A stretch of 55,827 nt of DNA, taken from positions 1 to 55,827 of the forward strand of contig JBMNOD010000014.1 of assembly GCA_050942875.1 (NCBI GenBank). Reading direction: 5' to 3'. This DNA is from JAAZAI01 sp050942875 (GTDB taxonomy: Bacteria; Verrucomicrobiota; Kiritimatiellia; RFP12; UBA3636). Numbering within the stretch: the stretch's first letter is position 1; each line of letters starts with the position of its first letter. Position numbers and translations under genes: made by a program. Under the pieces are notes generated by a model. That model was not told the origin of the DNA, made no database searches, and saw only the letters and a list, made by a program, of their open reading frames with translations. Positions 18,017-25,509 of this stretch are shown piece by piece.

Positions 18017-18496
18017 TTACGGACGGACGCGCTTGGTGCCGTCGGCGTTGACCACGACGCGCACGACCTGGCCGACCGAGAAGACGTCGGTTCCAGGCTG
18101 CTGGACGATCGCTTCAGCCGAGCCGTTTTCGTACACGACGGTGATTTCGATGGCGGCCTTCTTGGTGGCCGCGCCTTCGATGGCCGATCCTGCGACGGCG
18201 CCGCCGATGGCGCCGGCCGCCGTGGCAATGTCCTTGCCGCTGCCACCGCCGATCGAGTGGCCGATGACGCCGCCGAGGACGGCGCCGCCGATGCCGCCAA
18301 GCACGCCTTCGGTGCCCTCGATCGTCACGTTCTGGATCGACTGGATCGTGGCGACGTAGATGGTGTGCCCCTGGCGCGCGTGATCACGCGAGTAGGTGGT
18401 GCCGGCGTAGTCTTGATTCATGCAGCCCGAGACAAGCGCGAGGCATGCGACAACGGCGATGAAAAGGGAAGAGGTCTGGAAGGATTTTGATCTCAT
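18017..18496 (-). CDS. SlyB-like glycine-zipper outer-membrane lipoprotein
   Basis: This 159-aa lipoprotein has a classical lipobox LVSGC with C25 as the lipidated residue. The middle (about 64-112) is a glycine-zipper transmembrane hairpin: GGIGGAVLGGVIGHSIGGG and GAIGGAVAGSAIEGAA. A C-terminal small beta domain ends in VGQVVRVVVNADGTKRVRP. It resembles the SlyB/17-kDa surface antigen family, outer-membrane lipoproteins that stabilise the envelope. The start is supported by CCAGGAGATATCAC before the ATG. It is transcribed divergently from the SorE-like gene. Confidence 0.85.
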   Translation of the reverse strand: MRSKSFQTSSLFIAVVACLALVSGCMNQDYAGTTYSRDHARQGHTIYVATIQSIQNVTIEGTEGVLGGIGGAVLGGVIGHSIGGGSGKDIATAAGAIGGAVAGSAIEGAATKKAAIEITVVYENGSAEAIVQQPGTDVFSVGQVVRVVVNADGTKRVRP

Positions 18497-18559
18497 GTGA
18501 TATCTCCTGGCGTTCTATGGTTTAGAAAGGACAACGTTTATTAGACGAAGCAAGGAAAC

Positions 18560-18588
18560 AGTATATTCAAAACGCCTTGAAAAGTCAC
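18560..18588 (-). promoter_or_regulatory. promoter for the lipoprotein gene
   Basis: On the minus strand, GTGACT (18588-18583), 17 bp and a good TATACT (18565-18560). The spacer carries the inverted repeat TTCAA..TTGAA. The -35 match is weak. Confidence 0.4.
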
Positions 18589-18622
18589 GGGATTTACGAG
18601 GGTGTGAAAAATTAACATTTTT

Positions 18623-18654
18623 GTGTTAACAAGTAACACTGAATCTGGTATGAT
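18623..18654 (+). promoter_or_regulatory. promoter with overlapping operator-like palindrome, SorE-like operon
   Basis: TTAACA (18626-18631), a 17-bp spacer and TATGAT (18649-18654). The inverted repeat GTGTTA-acaag-TAACAC (18623-18639) covers the -35 box, a position suited to repression. The leader to the ATG at 18696 ends TTGAGGAGAAC. Confidence 0.6.
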
Positions 18655-18695
18655 AGTCGGCATTTCAACCAGCAAACGATCATTTTGAGGAGAAC

Positions 18696-19967
18696 ATGAT
18701 GAAGACGAAAGCGGTGCGACTCTACGGCAAGAACGACTTGCGGCTCGAGGCATTCGATCTGCCCAAGATGCGGGACGACGAGATTCTGGCAAAGGTGGTC
18801 TCGGACAGCATTTGCATGTCCTCTTACAAGGCGGCCATCCAGGGCGCCGGCCACAAGCGCGTCCCCAAGGACGTTGCGACGAACCCGATCATCATCGGCC
18901 ATGAGTTTTGCGGCGAGATTCTCGAGGTTGGCGCGAAGTGGGCGGATCAGTTCAAGCCCGGCGAGAAGTTCGCCATTCAGCCTGCGATGAACCATCCGGA
19001 CAACGTCTATGCCGCCCCTGGCTATACGTTCCCGTACATCGGTGGCGCGGCAACGCACATCGTGATCCCCGGGAAGGTGATGGAGCGCGGCTGTCTGCTT
19101 CCCTACACGGGCGATGCGTTCTACCTGGGCTCCCTGGGCGAGCCGATGTCCTGCATCGTCGGCGCCTTCAACGTCAACTACCATTATGTGAAGCCTGGCA
19201 GCTACGAGCATGCGATGGGCATCATCGCAGGCGGCAACATGGCGTTGCTTGCCGGCGTCGGCCCGATGGGGCTCGGCGCGATCGACTTCGCCCTCCACGG
19301 GCCTCGTCAGCCTGGACGGCTGGTCGTGACCGACATTGATGCCGACCGTCTTGCCCGCGCCGCCTCCATCTATACGGTCGAGGAGGCGAAGCGCTGTGGT
19401 GTGGATCTGATCTATCTCAACACGTCCGGCATGACGGATGTCGTATCCGAGCTGATGAAGCCGACCGGTGGCAAGGGCTACAACGACGTGTTCGTCTTCG
19501 CCCCGGTTCCTGCCGTGATCGAGCAAGGCGATGCCATTCTCGGTTACGACGGCTGCCTGAACTTCTTTGCGGGGCCGACGGATCCTTCGTTTGCCGCCAA
19601 GTTCAACTTCTACAACGTCCATTACAACCTCACGCACGTCGCCGGCAACAGCGGCGGCACGACGTCCGACCTGATCGAGTCGCTTGACGTCATGGCGTCG
19701 GGCAAGGTCGATCCCTCGGCGATGATCACGCATGTCGGCGGCCTCGACTGCGTGGCGGAGACGACGCTGGACCTGCCGAAGATCCCCGGCGGCAAGAAGC
19801 TCGTCTACACGCAGATCAGCATGCCGCTCACGGCGATCGCCGACTTCGAGCGTCTGGGTGCCGACAACGACGTTTTCGCGGGCCTGGCGAAGATTGTCGC
19901 CAAGAACAACAACCTCTGGTGCGCCGAGGCTGAACGCTTCATTCTCGCCAACGCGAAAAGCATTTAA
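18696..19967 (+). CDS. zinc-type polyol/sugar-phosphate dehydrogenase, L-sorbose-1-phosphate reductase (SorE)-like
   Basis: This 423-aa medium-chain dehydrogenase has the zinc ligands C40 (DSICMSS) and H69-E70 (IIIGHEFCGE), a Rossmann segment GVGPMGLGAIDFAL, and DGCLNFFAGPTD. The opening (RLYGKNDLRLEAFDLP..DDEILAKVVSDS) and CLNFFAGP block strongly recall enterobacterial SorE, which reduces L-sorbose 1-phosphate with NAD(P)H. No sorbose PTS is nearby, so the real substrate is probably another ketose- or polyol-phosphate. It heads an apparent operon with a secreted protein (16 nt downstream) and a GH5 enzyme, and sits behind an operator-like promoter. ATGATG offers two adjacent starts. Confidence 0.82.
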   Translation: MMKTKAVRLYGKNDLRLEAFDLPKMRDDEILAKVVSDSICMSSYKAAIQGAGHKRVPKDVATNPIIIGHEFCGEILEVGAKWADQFKPGEKFAIQPAMNHPDNVYAAPGYTFPYIGGAATHIVIPGKVMERGCLLPYTGDAFYLGSLGEPMSCIVGAFNVNYHYVKPGSYEHAMGIIAGGNMALLAGVGPMGLGAIDFALHGPRQPGRLVVTDIDADRLARAASIYTVEEAKRCGVDLIYLNTSGMTDVVSELMKPTGGKGYNDVFVFAPVPAVIEQGDAILGYDGCLNFFAGPTDPSFAAKFNFYNVHYNLTHVAGNSGGTTSDLIESLDVMASGKVDPSAMITHVGGLDCVAETTLDLPKIPGGKKLVYTQISMPLTAIADFERLGADNDVFAGLAKIVAKNNNLWCAEAERFILANAKSI

Positions 19968-19983
19968 TCAACACAAGGAGGCT

Positions 19984-21306
19984 ATGAAACCCATGAAGAC
20001 GATTGCCTTGTTCAGTCGGTTTGTTCTCATTGTCATGGTTGTTGCCGCATTCACCGACGACGTCCGTGCAAACGATGTGATCTTGCGCGTGGATTTCAAC
20101 GCTGGCACATCAAGCCAACAGGCGGGCTGGAATCAGTTCGGCATACCAACTGTCAACACACCGGGGCCGATAAGCGAGACCTATGCGGACCTCGACCCGC
20201 AATGGACCTCGTCGGGCACGCCCGGCCAAGCAACGCTCACCCTCGCGGCCGGCGCCGACATCACGTCGACCACCAGTCTGTTGGCGAGAGATCGCGGCGC
20301 ACCTGACGAGGGGGCCACTGGGTTTTCCTACAGCAATGTCTATCGTGATTTTATCACGTCGGCTTTAAATGTGAGCCTGTGGATCGGCCTTTCCGGCTTG
20401 AACCCGGAAACGGCGTACAACCTCACACTCCATGCTTACGACAACAACAATACGCGCAAGATGGTCTTTGTCGATTACACAGGAGGATCGCCCGGGGTTG
20501 CGGACTCCGTGAGTTTTACGGCGGCTTCGACATTCGATGCGAACACGCCGTCGAACATCTATGCCGGAACGCTGGCGATGATTTCCGATTCGGACGGGAA
20601 CCTTCTTGTCCGTGTCTATTCAACGCTGCCCACTTCTGCAGCCGTGATCAGCGGGCTTTCCCTGGCGAAGGGTGTTCGTGCCTCGGCGCTCTCGCTAAAC
20701 GTCGATTTTGGAACCGACCTGAGGCAGGTGCAAACCGGATTCTGCCCGTTCATGGCGCCGACAGGCGACACCGATGGCCCTCTCACCGCTTCGTATGGCG
20801 CACTGAACACGAATGGCTGCACAGGGACGGTTGTCATCGCCCTTGCCGCCGGAACGAACCTGACAGACACCTCTAGAATGCTTTCGCGGGACCGATCCGC
20901 GCCGTCCTCGAACGACGGGGCGTTCACGTACAGCGATGTGTACCGGGATTTCGTTTTGGCCAAAGACACGAACAAGCCGTTCTGGATCGGCCTGTCGGGC
21001 TTGACTCCGGAAGCTCGCTACAACTTGACCTTCTACGCTTACGACAACAACAATACGCGGACGATGACATTCACGGACTACACGACGGGCGTCGCCGGTG
21101 CTTCTGGCGCCGTGTCCTACACGGCGGGGAGCACGTTCGACGCCTCGACGTCCAACGACGTGCTGTCCACGAGCCTGAAGGTGAAAGCCGATGCAACCGG
21201 GCAGATGCTCATCCGCGACATGCCGTCCAGCGGCGGCTTTGCCATCGTCAACGCCCTGCGCCTCGACTTTCTTCCAGATCAAGGGACGCTTGTCACGATT
21301 CGCTGA
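19984..21306 (+). CDS. secreted protein of two ~200-aa beta-sandwich repeats with an LVTIR tail
   Basis: This 440-aa product has a signal peptide (about 1-29, hydrophobic FVLIVMVVAAF). Two homologous repeats follow, about 34-235 and 240-430, each with VDFxxGT.., an LSRDR/LARDR motif, FxYSxVYRDF, WIGLSGLxPE and a conserved YDNNNTR. They look like galactose-binding-type or adhesin-like beta domains found in secreted Verrucomicrobiota proteins, but no family is certain. The C-terminus GTLVTIR resembles the tails of the two small secreted proteins in this window. AAGGAGG is only 2 nt from the first ATG, so ATG at 19993 may be the real start. Possible roles are substrate binding or cell-surface display. 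Confidence 0.72.
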   Translation: MKPMKTIALFSRFVLIVMVVAAFTDDVRANDVILRVDFNAGTSSQQAGWNQFGIPTVNTPGPISETYADLDPQWTSSGTPGQATLTLAAGADITSTTSLLARDRGAPDEGATGFSYSNVYRDFITSALNVSLWIGLSGLNPETAYNLTLHAYDNNNTRKMVFVDYTGGSPGVADSVSFTAASTFDANTPSNIYAGTLAMISDSDGNLLVRVYSTLPTSAAVISGLSLAKGVRASALSLNVDFGTDLRQVQTGFCPFMAPTGDTDGPLTASYGALNTNGCTGTVVIALAAGTNLTDTSRMLSRDRSAPSSNDGAFTYSDVYRDFVLAKDTNKPFWIGLSGLTPEARYNLTFYAYDNNNTRTMTFTDYTTGVAGASGAVSYTAGSTFDASTSNDVLSTSLKVKADATGQMLIRDMPSSGGFAIVNALRLDFLPDQGTLVTIR

Positions 21307-21358
21307 TGGCGGCGTCTTGAAAGCATGACTAGACGACTAGACGGATGATGGCTCGACG

Positions 21359-23308
21359 ATGAAAAACAGTTTTTGTGGTTGGATCATGATGGCTCCGATG
21401 TTGTTGACCTCCGCGTTTGCCGGGCAAGCTCGCCCCCGGTTGATACCCTCGGATGAACGGGTGCTTTTCAGCGAGCGGAACCATCCGGGCAAGCCAAGCG
21501 CTTTTCGCGACGGCAAGGTCGAGATGGTTCCGGAATCCCGAACGATGAAAGTCGTTTTGCCGAAGGGCGGCGCGGGCGCGAAATCGAGAACGCTCTTGGG
21601 TCCCACGCGTTTTGATCCGATTCCCTATCTGGGCGATGTGTTCTCTGCAATCGAGGTGACGTTCCGAAGTGCGGGTTCTCCTCCCGAAAACCTTGCTGCG
21701 GCTTTGGAAACGCTGGACATGTCCGTCTCGCCTGCGATACGGAAGTCGGCTCCAACCCACTCGCTTCCGGTGGCGTCGGCGCTGGAACTTGGCGATGGCT
21801 GGAAGTTGCTGCAACTGCCTTTTGCGGACAGGACCATCATTGCCGGCACGGACAAAAACTCAAACATGATCCGCTTCGGCAACGACCCGTCGTCCGACAT
21901 TGGCACCCAGGATCTGATTGAGAACGTTCGGATCGTCGGCTCTTCGCCCGGAGAAATCGAAATCCGGAAAATTTCACTTGTGCGGATGCGGAACCTTTCC
22001 GTGACGCTGGGAAACCCTCCTTCCGAGAATGCGACAAAGCTTGAGATCGAGGGGCGTGTGAACGAATCCCCCGCCGACGTCATGTTGCGATTGGTTGATG
22101 GTTCGGGCAAAGCTCATCAGCGGAAGGTGCGAGCCACAGGCGGCCACTATCGCTTCACGTGGGAAAACCCGCCGATCGCCCTTGGAAGGGAAAGTGTCTT
22201 GCATGCTTCGATAGTCGGGGGGAAGACGTTGGCGGATCAAGCTGTGCCCCTGCGTGTTTTTGGCTATCTGGCCGACACCCGGCACGTCTGGCTGGACGTC
22301 AAAGGGCGGGACATTGTGACCTCGCCTGCGAGCCGAGGGGGCGAACGGCCGTTTTATCCCGTCGGGGTGGGCTATGCCCGGAACGTCATTGTGCGCGGGT
22401 ACGACGAGGAGGTGGCGGCGTATTGCAAGTCGATGTCGCTCAACACGCTCCGGCTCGCATTTTACACGACCCGTTTCAACAACCGGGCGCACGAGCCGCT
22501 TGCATTCGACGACATCACGTCCTTTATCGATCCCGTCGTTGACGCGGCCAAGCGTCATGGTCTCTATGTCATTCTCGACGATCATGCCTACTTCAAGAAT
22601 GAGATCGACGAAGAGACCGCCCGCGGCGAACAGGCGTCCGCGGGATGGACGGAATCGCGTTTCCAGAATTGGGTCGACCGATGGGTTCAGGTCGCTACGC
22701 ATTACAAAGACGAGCCCTACATCCTGGGCTATGAATTGTGCAACGAACCTGTATGCGATCCCAAGACCGCCCGGAAATGGTACCAGCGCTGCATCGCCGC
22801 CATCCGCAAGGTGGACGACCGCCACATCATTCTTGTCGGAACCCATCACTGGAGCCATGCGCGAGCCTTGGAAGCGACATGGGAAGGCCTCGCCGACATG
22901 ATCGACGCGCCTTGCAACCGAGTTGTGTTTGCCTTTCACGACTATCCGTTGGACAACAACCCCTGGGAGGTTCAGGCGTACATCCGCGCCTTCCAGAAGA
23001 AATACAACGTACCGGTGCTTTGCACCGAGTTTGGCGGCGGCGGCAAACCCGAGCTTGTCCACAGGGAATTCCAGTCCGGGATGTTGGCGATGTTCGCCTT
23101 TGAACGGGTGGGGTGGATGATCTGGACTCTCAGTTATGCGCCGGACAAGGCGGCGGGATTTCCAACGCGTGCGACGCAGGATCCAGCAGACAAGACCTGG
23201 AGCGTTCACAAGGAGAATCCCGGGTATTGGATTCCCTACGTGGATCTCTGGGCGCCGGCCGCGAAGATCATGGCCTCCCGCTTCCCGGAGCCCGCCTCAA
23301 ATCCATAG
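21359..23308 (+). CDS. secreted GH5-type glycoside hydrolase (cellulase/mannanase superfamily)
   Basis: This 649-aa exported enzyme has a signal peptide ending near SAFAGQA. The first ~310 residues are beta-rich accessory domains. The C-terminal half is a clan GH-A TIM barrel: FYPVGVGYARN, LNTLRLAFYTTRF, GLYVILDDHAY, ELCNEP with E463 as acid/base, HHWSHA, FAFHDYPLD, and the nucleophile E557 in CTEFG. These spacings match GH5, whose members cut beta-1,4-glucans, mannans or related chains; the subfamily is not assignable. A probable operon position behind the SorE-like gene links extracellular cutting with intracellular sugar processing. Confidence 0.88.
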   Translation: MKNSFCGWIMMAPMLLTSAFAGQARPRLIPSDERVLFSERNHPGKPSAFRDGKVEMVPESRTMKVVLPKGGAGAKSRTLLGPTRFDPIPYLGDVFSAIEVTFRSAGSPPENLAAALETLDMSVSPAIRKSAPTHSLPVASALELGDGWKLLQLPFADRTIIAGTDKNSNMIRFGNDPSSDIGTQDLIENVRIVGSSPGEIEIRKISLVRMRNLSVTLGNPPSENATKLEIEGRVNESPADVMLRLVDGSGKAHQRKVRATGGHYRFTWENPPIALGRESVLHASIVGGKTLADQAVPLRVFGYLADTRHVWLDVKGRDIVTSPASRGGERPFYPVGVGYARNVIVRGYDEEVAAYCKSMSLNTLRLAFYTTRFNNRAHEPLAFDDITSFIDPVVDAAKRHGLYVILDDHAYFKNEIDEETARGEQASAGWTESRFQNWVDRWVQVATHYKDEPYILGYELCNEPVCDPKTARKWYQRCIAAIRKVDDRHIILVGTHHWSHARALEATWEGLADMIDAPCNRVVFAFHDYPLDNNPWEVQAYIRAFQKKYNVPVLCTEFGGGGKPELVHREFQSGMLAMFAFERVGWMIWTLSYAPDKAAGFPTRATQDPADKTWSVHKENPGYWIPYVDLWAPAAKIMASRFPEPASNP

Positions 23309-23377
23309 GTTTTTGGGGGCAGTCCCAGGACAGACCTCAAAAATCCCCAAGGCAAATCTTTTTGGGGTGCTGTACAG

Positions 23378-23989
23378 CTACGGTGCGTAGGGCAAGGTGA
23401 TGTTGCGCGCGCGTGAAAGAATGCGAACGACGATCACGACGAGGATCGCGGCGGATTGCACGCCGATGTCGTGAAGCCCCAGCGCCGTGCCCGCGGCGTA
23501 GGTCATTCCACCAAGCAGGCAGGCCGACGCGTAGATTTCCGACTTTTGAAAGATGAGCGGCGGCACTTGGGACAGCAGGTCGCGGAAGACGCCGCCGGCG
23601 GCACCTGTGACGACGCCCATGATGACCGCCACCAACATCCCGTATCCGGCCCCCAAGGCCGCCTTGATGCCCATCATGTTGAACATCGCGAGCCCGAGGG
23701 TGTCGAACAGCCGGATTGTCTCGCCAAACTTGTTGACTTGGTTCCGGAAGAGGGCGTAGAAGACAAACGAGGCCAGCGTGCAGACGAGGTAGTTCGGCGA
23801 TTCCATCCAGAAGACGGGCTGGTCGATGAGCACGTCGCGGAGCGTCCCGCCGCCGACGGCGGTCGCGAAGCCGACCACGGCGGCGCCGAAGATGTCGTAG
23901 CGCTTCGTCGCGGCGATGCGGAAACCGCTCACAGCGAAGGCGAAAACGCCCAGATATTCAATAGCGGTCGCAAACCATTCGCCTGTCAT
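23378..23989 (-). CDS. TRIC/YicG-family (UPF0126) membrane channel protein
   Basis: About seven transmembrane helices lie in 203 aa, arranged as two repeats. The signature loops are ATAVGGGTLRDVL (about 40-52) and GAAGGVFRDLLSQ, matching the bacterial homologues of trimeric intracellular cation channels. It probably conducts monovalent cations across the inner membrane. The start at 23989 is preferred because GGAAGG lies 9 nt upstream. The earlier in-frame ATG at 23998 directly abuts that Shine-Dalgarno. It is convergent with the GH5 gene. Confidence 0.88.
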   Translation of the reverse strand: MTGEWFATAIEYLGVFAFAVSGFRIAATKRYDIFGAAVVGFATAVGGGTLRDVLIDQPVFWMESPNYLVCTLASFVFYALFRNQVNKFGETIRLFDTLGLAMFNMMGIKAALGAGYGMLVAVIMGVVTGAAGGVFRDLLSQVPPLIFQKSEIYASACLLGGMTYAAGTALGLHDIGVQSAAILVVIVVRILSRARNITLPYAP

Positions 23990-24101
23990 GCCCGACATCC
24001 TTCCTTTTTCTGCTCTTCTACACGACACCTTGGATTTTATGTTTCAAATTCTATCAGATCGTCCTCGTTTCCGCCAGTCGAAAGTTTGGGTGGTTTTGCG
24101 C

Positions 24102-25043
24102 GGGTGTGTGTCAGAAAAGTGACAGGTGAATCAGATTTCGCTTGTGCAGCGCTTGCGACGCCGCCATAATTTGTAGCGTTTCAACTACAAACAACCGCAA
24201 AGGAGAGGATTCCCATGCAACTCCCCCAAATCTTCGCGGAAATCACCGCCAACCTCCCCGTCAGGCGAGGCAGGCTCTTCAAGCAGTTCCACACCCGCAA
24301 GGCCGCTGACGGCACGACCCGGGAGACGGGGCCCTACTACGTGCTCGCGCGCTCCGTCAGCGGGAAGACCGTCTCGGAGCGCGTCAAGGCGGCCGATGCG
24401 CCCCGGGTGCAGGCCGAGATCGACCGCGGCAGGCGGGTCGCCGAGTTGATGGAGGGAATCTGGGCCGTGGGGGAAGGCATGGCCGGGCAGGCCGCGGACT
24501 CTAAAAAAAAACGACGCTCGGCCAAATCGAAGCGGCGATCGTAGGGTTCGTCGGCGCCGCGCCCCAAGCCGGGGAGGACGCACGGAACGCAAGCCGCGAC
24601 CTCTCCCGGCTGGAAGGGAGCCTGCGCGAGGCGGCGCTGGGCCTGGCGGCGAAGGTGGTCGGAGCCCTCATGTCCGGCCCGCTTCAGCAGGCCGCGGGCG
24701 TGGAGGGATCCAAGGCGACGCTCGAGGGGATCGACAGGCGGCTTTCGTATTTCAGGACCCATCGCAAGCGGATGCAGTACCGCCGGTTCCGTCGAGAGGG
24801 CTGGCCCATCGGCTCCGGCGCAATCGAAGGGGCGTGCAAGTCGCTGGTCAAGCAACGCACGAACCTTTCCGGGCAGCGGTGGTCGCCCGACGGAGCCCCG
24901 GACGTGCTTTGGGTGAGGGCGATCGTCATCGACGACCTCCACGACGAATGCTGGAGGGAACATCGCAACCGCAAAGGTGTTCGCAGGGCACCGATCTTTG
25001 CCGCATGATGCCGGAGACCATGTTACGATTCTGACACACACCC
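24102..25043 (+). mobile_element. internally deleted ISKra4-like insertion sequence
   Basis: Terminal inverted repeats are visible: GGGTGTGTGTCAGAA at 24102 on this strand and the same 15 bases at 25043 on the reverse strand. Beyond them, AAGTGACA pairs imperfectly with TCGTAACA. The element is only 942 bp and encodes a transposase missing its centre, so it is non-autonomous. Its right end abuts a GGGGACAGACCCC hairpin. No target-site duplication is obvious. A third copy of the terminal sequence lies alone at 55122-55145. Confidence 0.85.
24215..25008 (+). pseudogene. ISKra4-like transposase remnant: ORFA plus ORFB by -1 frameshift at A9, centre deleted
   Basis: ORFA (24215-24544, 109 aa; LPVRRGRLFKQFHTRKAADG) resembles the small DUF6788-like first frame of such ISs. 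At 24503-24511 it runs through nine A residues. A -1 slip there opens ORFB without any stop until 25008, giving a combined product of about 264 aa. The ORFB tail (YFRTHRKRMQYRRFRREGWPIGSGAIEG..LSGQRW) is the C-terminal end of the transposase with the last acidic residue. The segment expected to carry the first two catalytic aspartates is missing. AAAGGAGAGG precedes the ORFA start. Confidence 0.75.
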
Positions 25044-25046
25044 CTT

Positions 25047-25059
25047 GGGGACAGACCCC
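25047..25059 (+). repeat. GGGGACAGACCCC hairpin at the IS right end
   Basis: Same 13-bp palindrome as beside the RAYT and at the group II intron site. It lies 3 bp beyond the IS terminal repeat. Confidence 0.7.
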
Positions 25060-25142
25060 ACGAGATCATTCCGGCTTCGGGTTCGCCCATGGTGGGCCGT
25101 GTCGCTGGGGACCGCGGTCTCCGCGGGCAAATGGCAAAGGAG

Positions 25143-25188
25143 CACGGGTTTTCCAACCCGTGAGCGAACACGGACAGGAATGTCCGTG
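25143..25188. repeat. twin perfect stem-loops in a gene-free spacer
   Basis: CACGGGTT-ttcc-AACCCGTG (25143-25162) and CACGGACA-ggaa-TGTCCGTG (25169-25188) are two perfect 8-bp stems with 4-nt loops separated by 6 bp. They lie in the 25044-25420 spacer, which holds no supported gene. The paired layout is typical of REP doublets. Confidence 0.75.
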
Positions 25189-25360
25189 CCCCCGTCTCCG
25201 AGGCGCTCCGCGCTGGCGCACGGGCGAAAAGCGGCTCGCCGGGACGGCGTCGCCCCGACCGCTCCGCGCCAACCTTTTGCCAGGCAGCGGCTTGCTCATA
25301 GGACCGACAAAGCCAAAGCTCGCGACAAAGTAACCTCCCGGTTCTTGGCGGCTAACGCCT

Positions 25361-25383
25361 TTTTTGGGGACAGACCCCAAAAA
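25361..25383. repeat. symmetric hairpin TTTTTGGGG-acaga-CCCCAAAAA
   Basis: Perfect 9-bp arms with a 5-nt loop. This intact form matches the site reconstructed around the group II intron. A run of T or A follows the stem on either strand, so it could also act as a bidirectional terminator ahead of the next gene's promoter. Confidence 0.75.
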
Positions 25384-25420
25384 TGACCCCCAAAAGACTA
25401 TTAAAACCAATAAAACGGGA

Positions 25421-25449
25421 TTGAGGCATCCGCTGGAATCGACTATAAT
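25421..25449 (+). promoter_or_regulatory. promoter of the first giant propeller gene
   Basis: TTGAGG (25421-25426), 17-bp spacer, consensus TATAAT (25444-25449). From 25411 to 25449 it is identical at 30 of 39 positions to 31582-31620 before the paralogue. Confidence 0.75.
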
Positions 25450-25467
25450 CAACAACGCTTTTTTACC

Positions 25468-25509
25468 ATGAAAACTACGACAGATAATTTTACGGGAATG
25501 TTGAAATGA
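25468..25509 (+). CDS. 13-codon upstream leader ORF coupled to the giant propeller gene
   Basis: ATG at 25468 opens a 13-codon frame (MKTTTDNFTGMLK) whose TGA at 25507-25509 overlaps the ATG of the main gene (AATGA). It starts 18 bp after the -10 box, so it would be the first ORF on the mRNA. Translational coupling or regulation is inferred; it may be only a fortuitous frame. Confidence 0.35.
   Translation: MKTTTDNFTGMLK

Noticed and set aside
16269..18359. 696-codon plus-strand frame
   Set aside because: Antisense to the GH123-like enzyme and lipoprotein, both of which have clear motifs.
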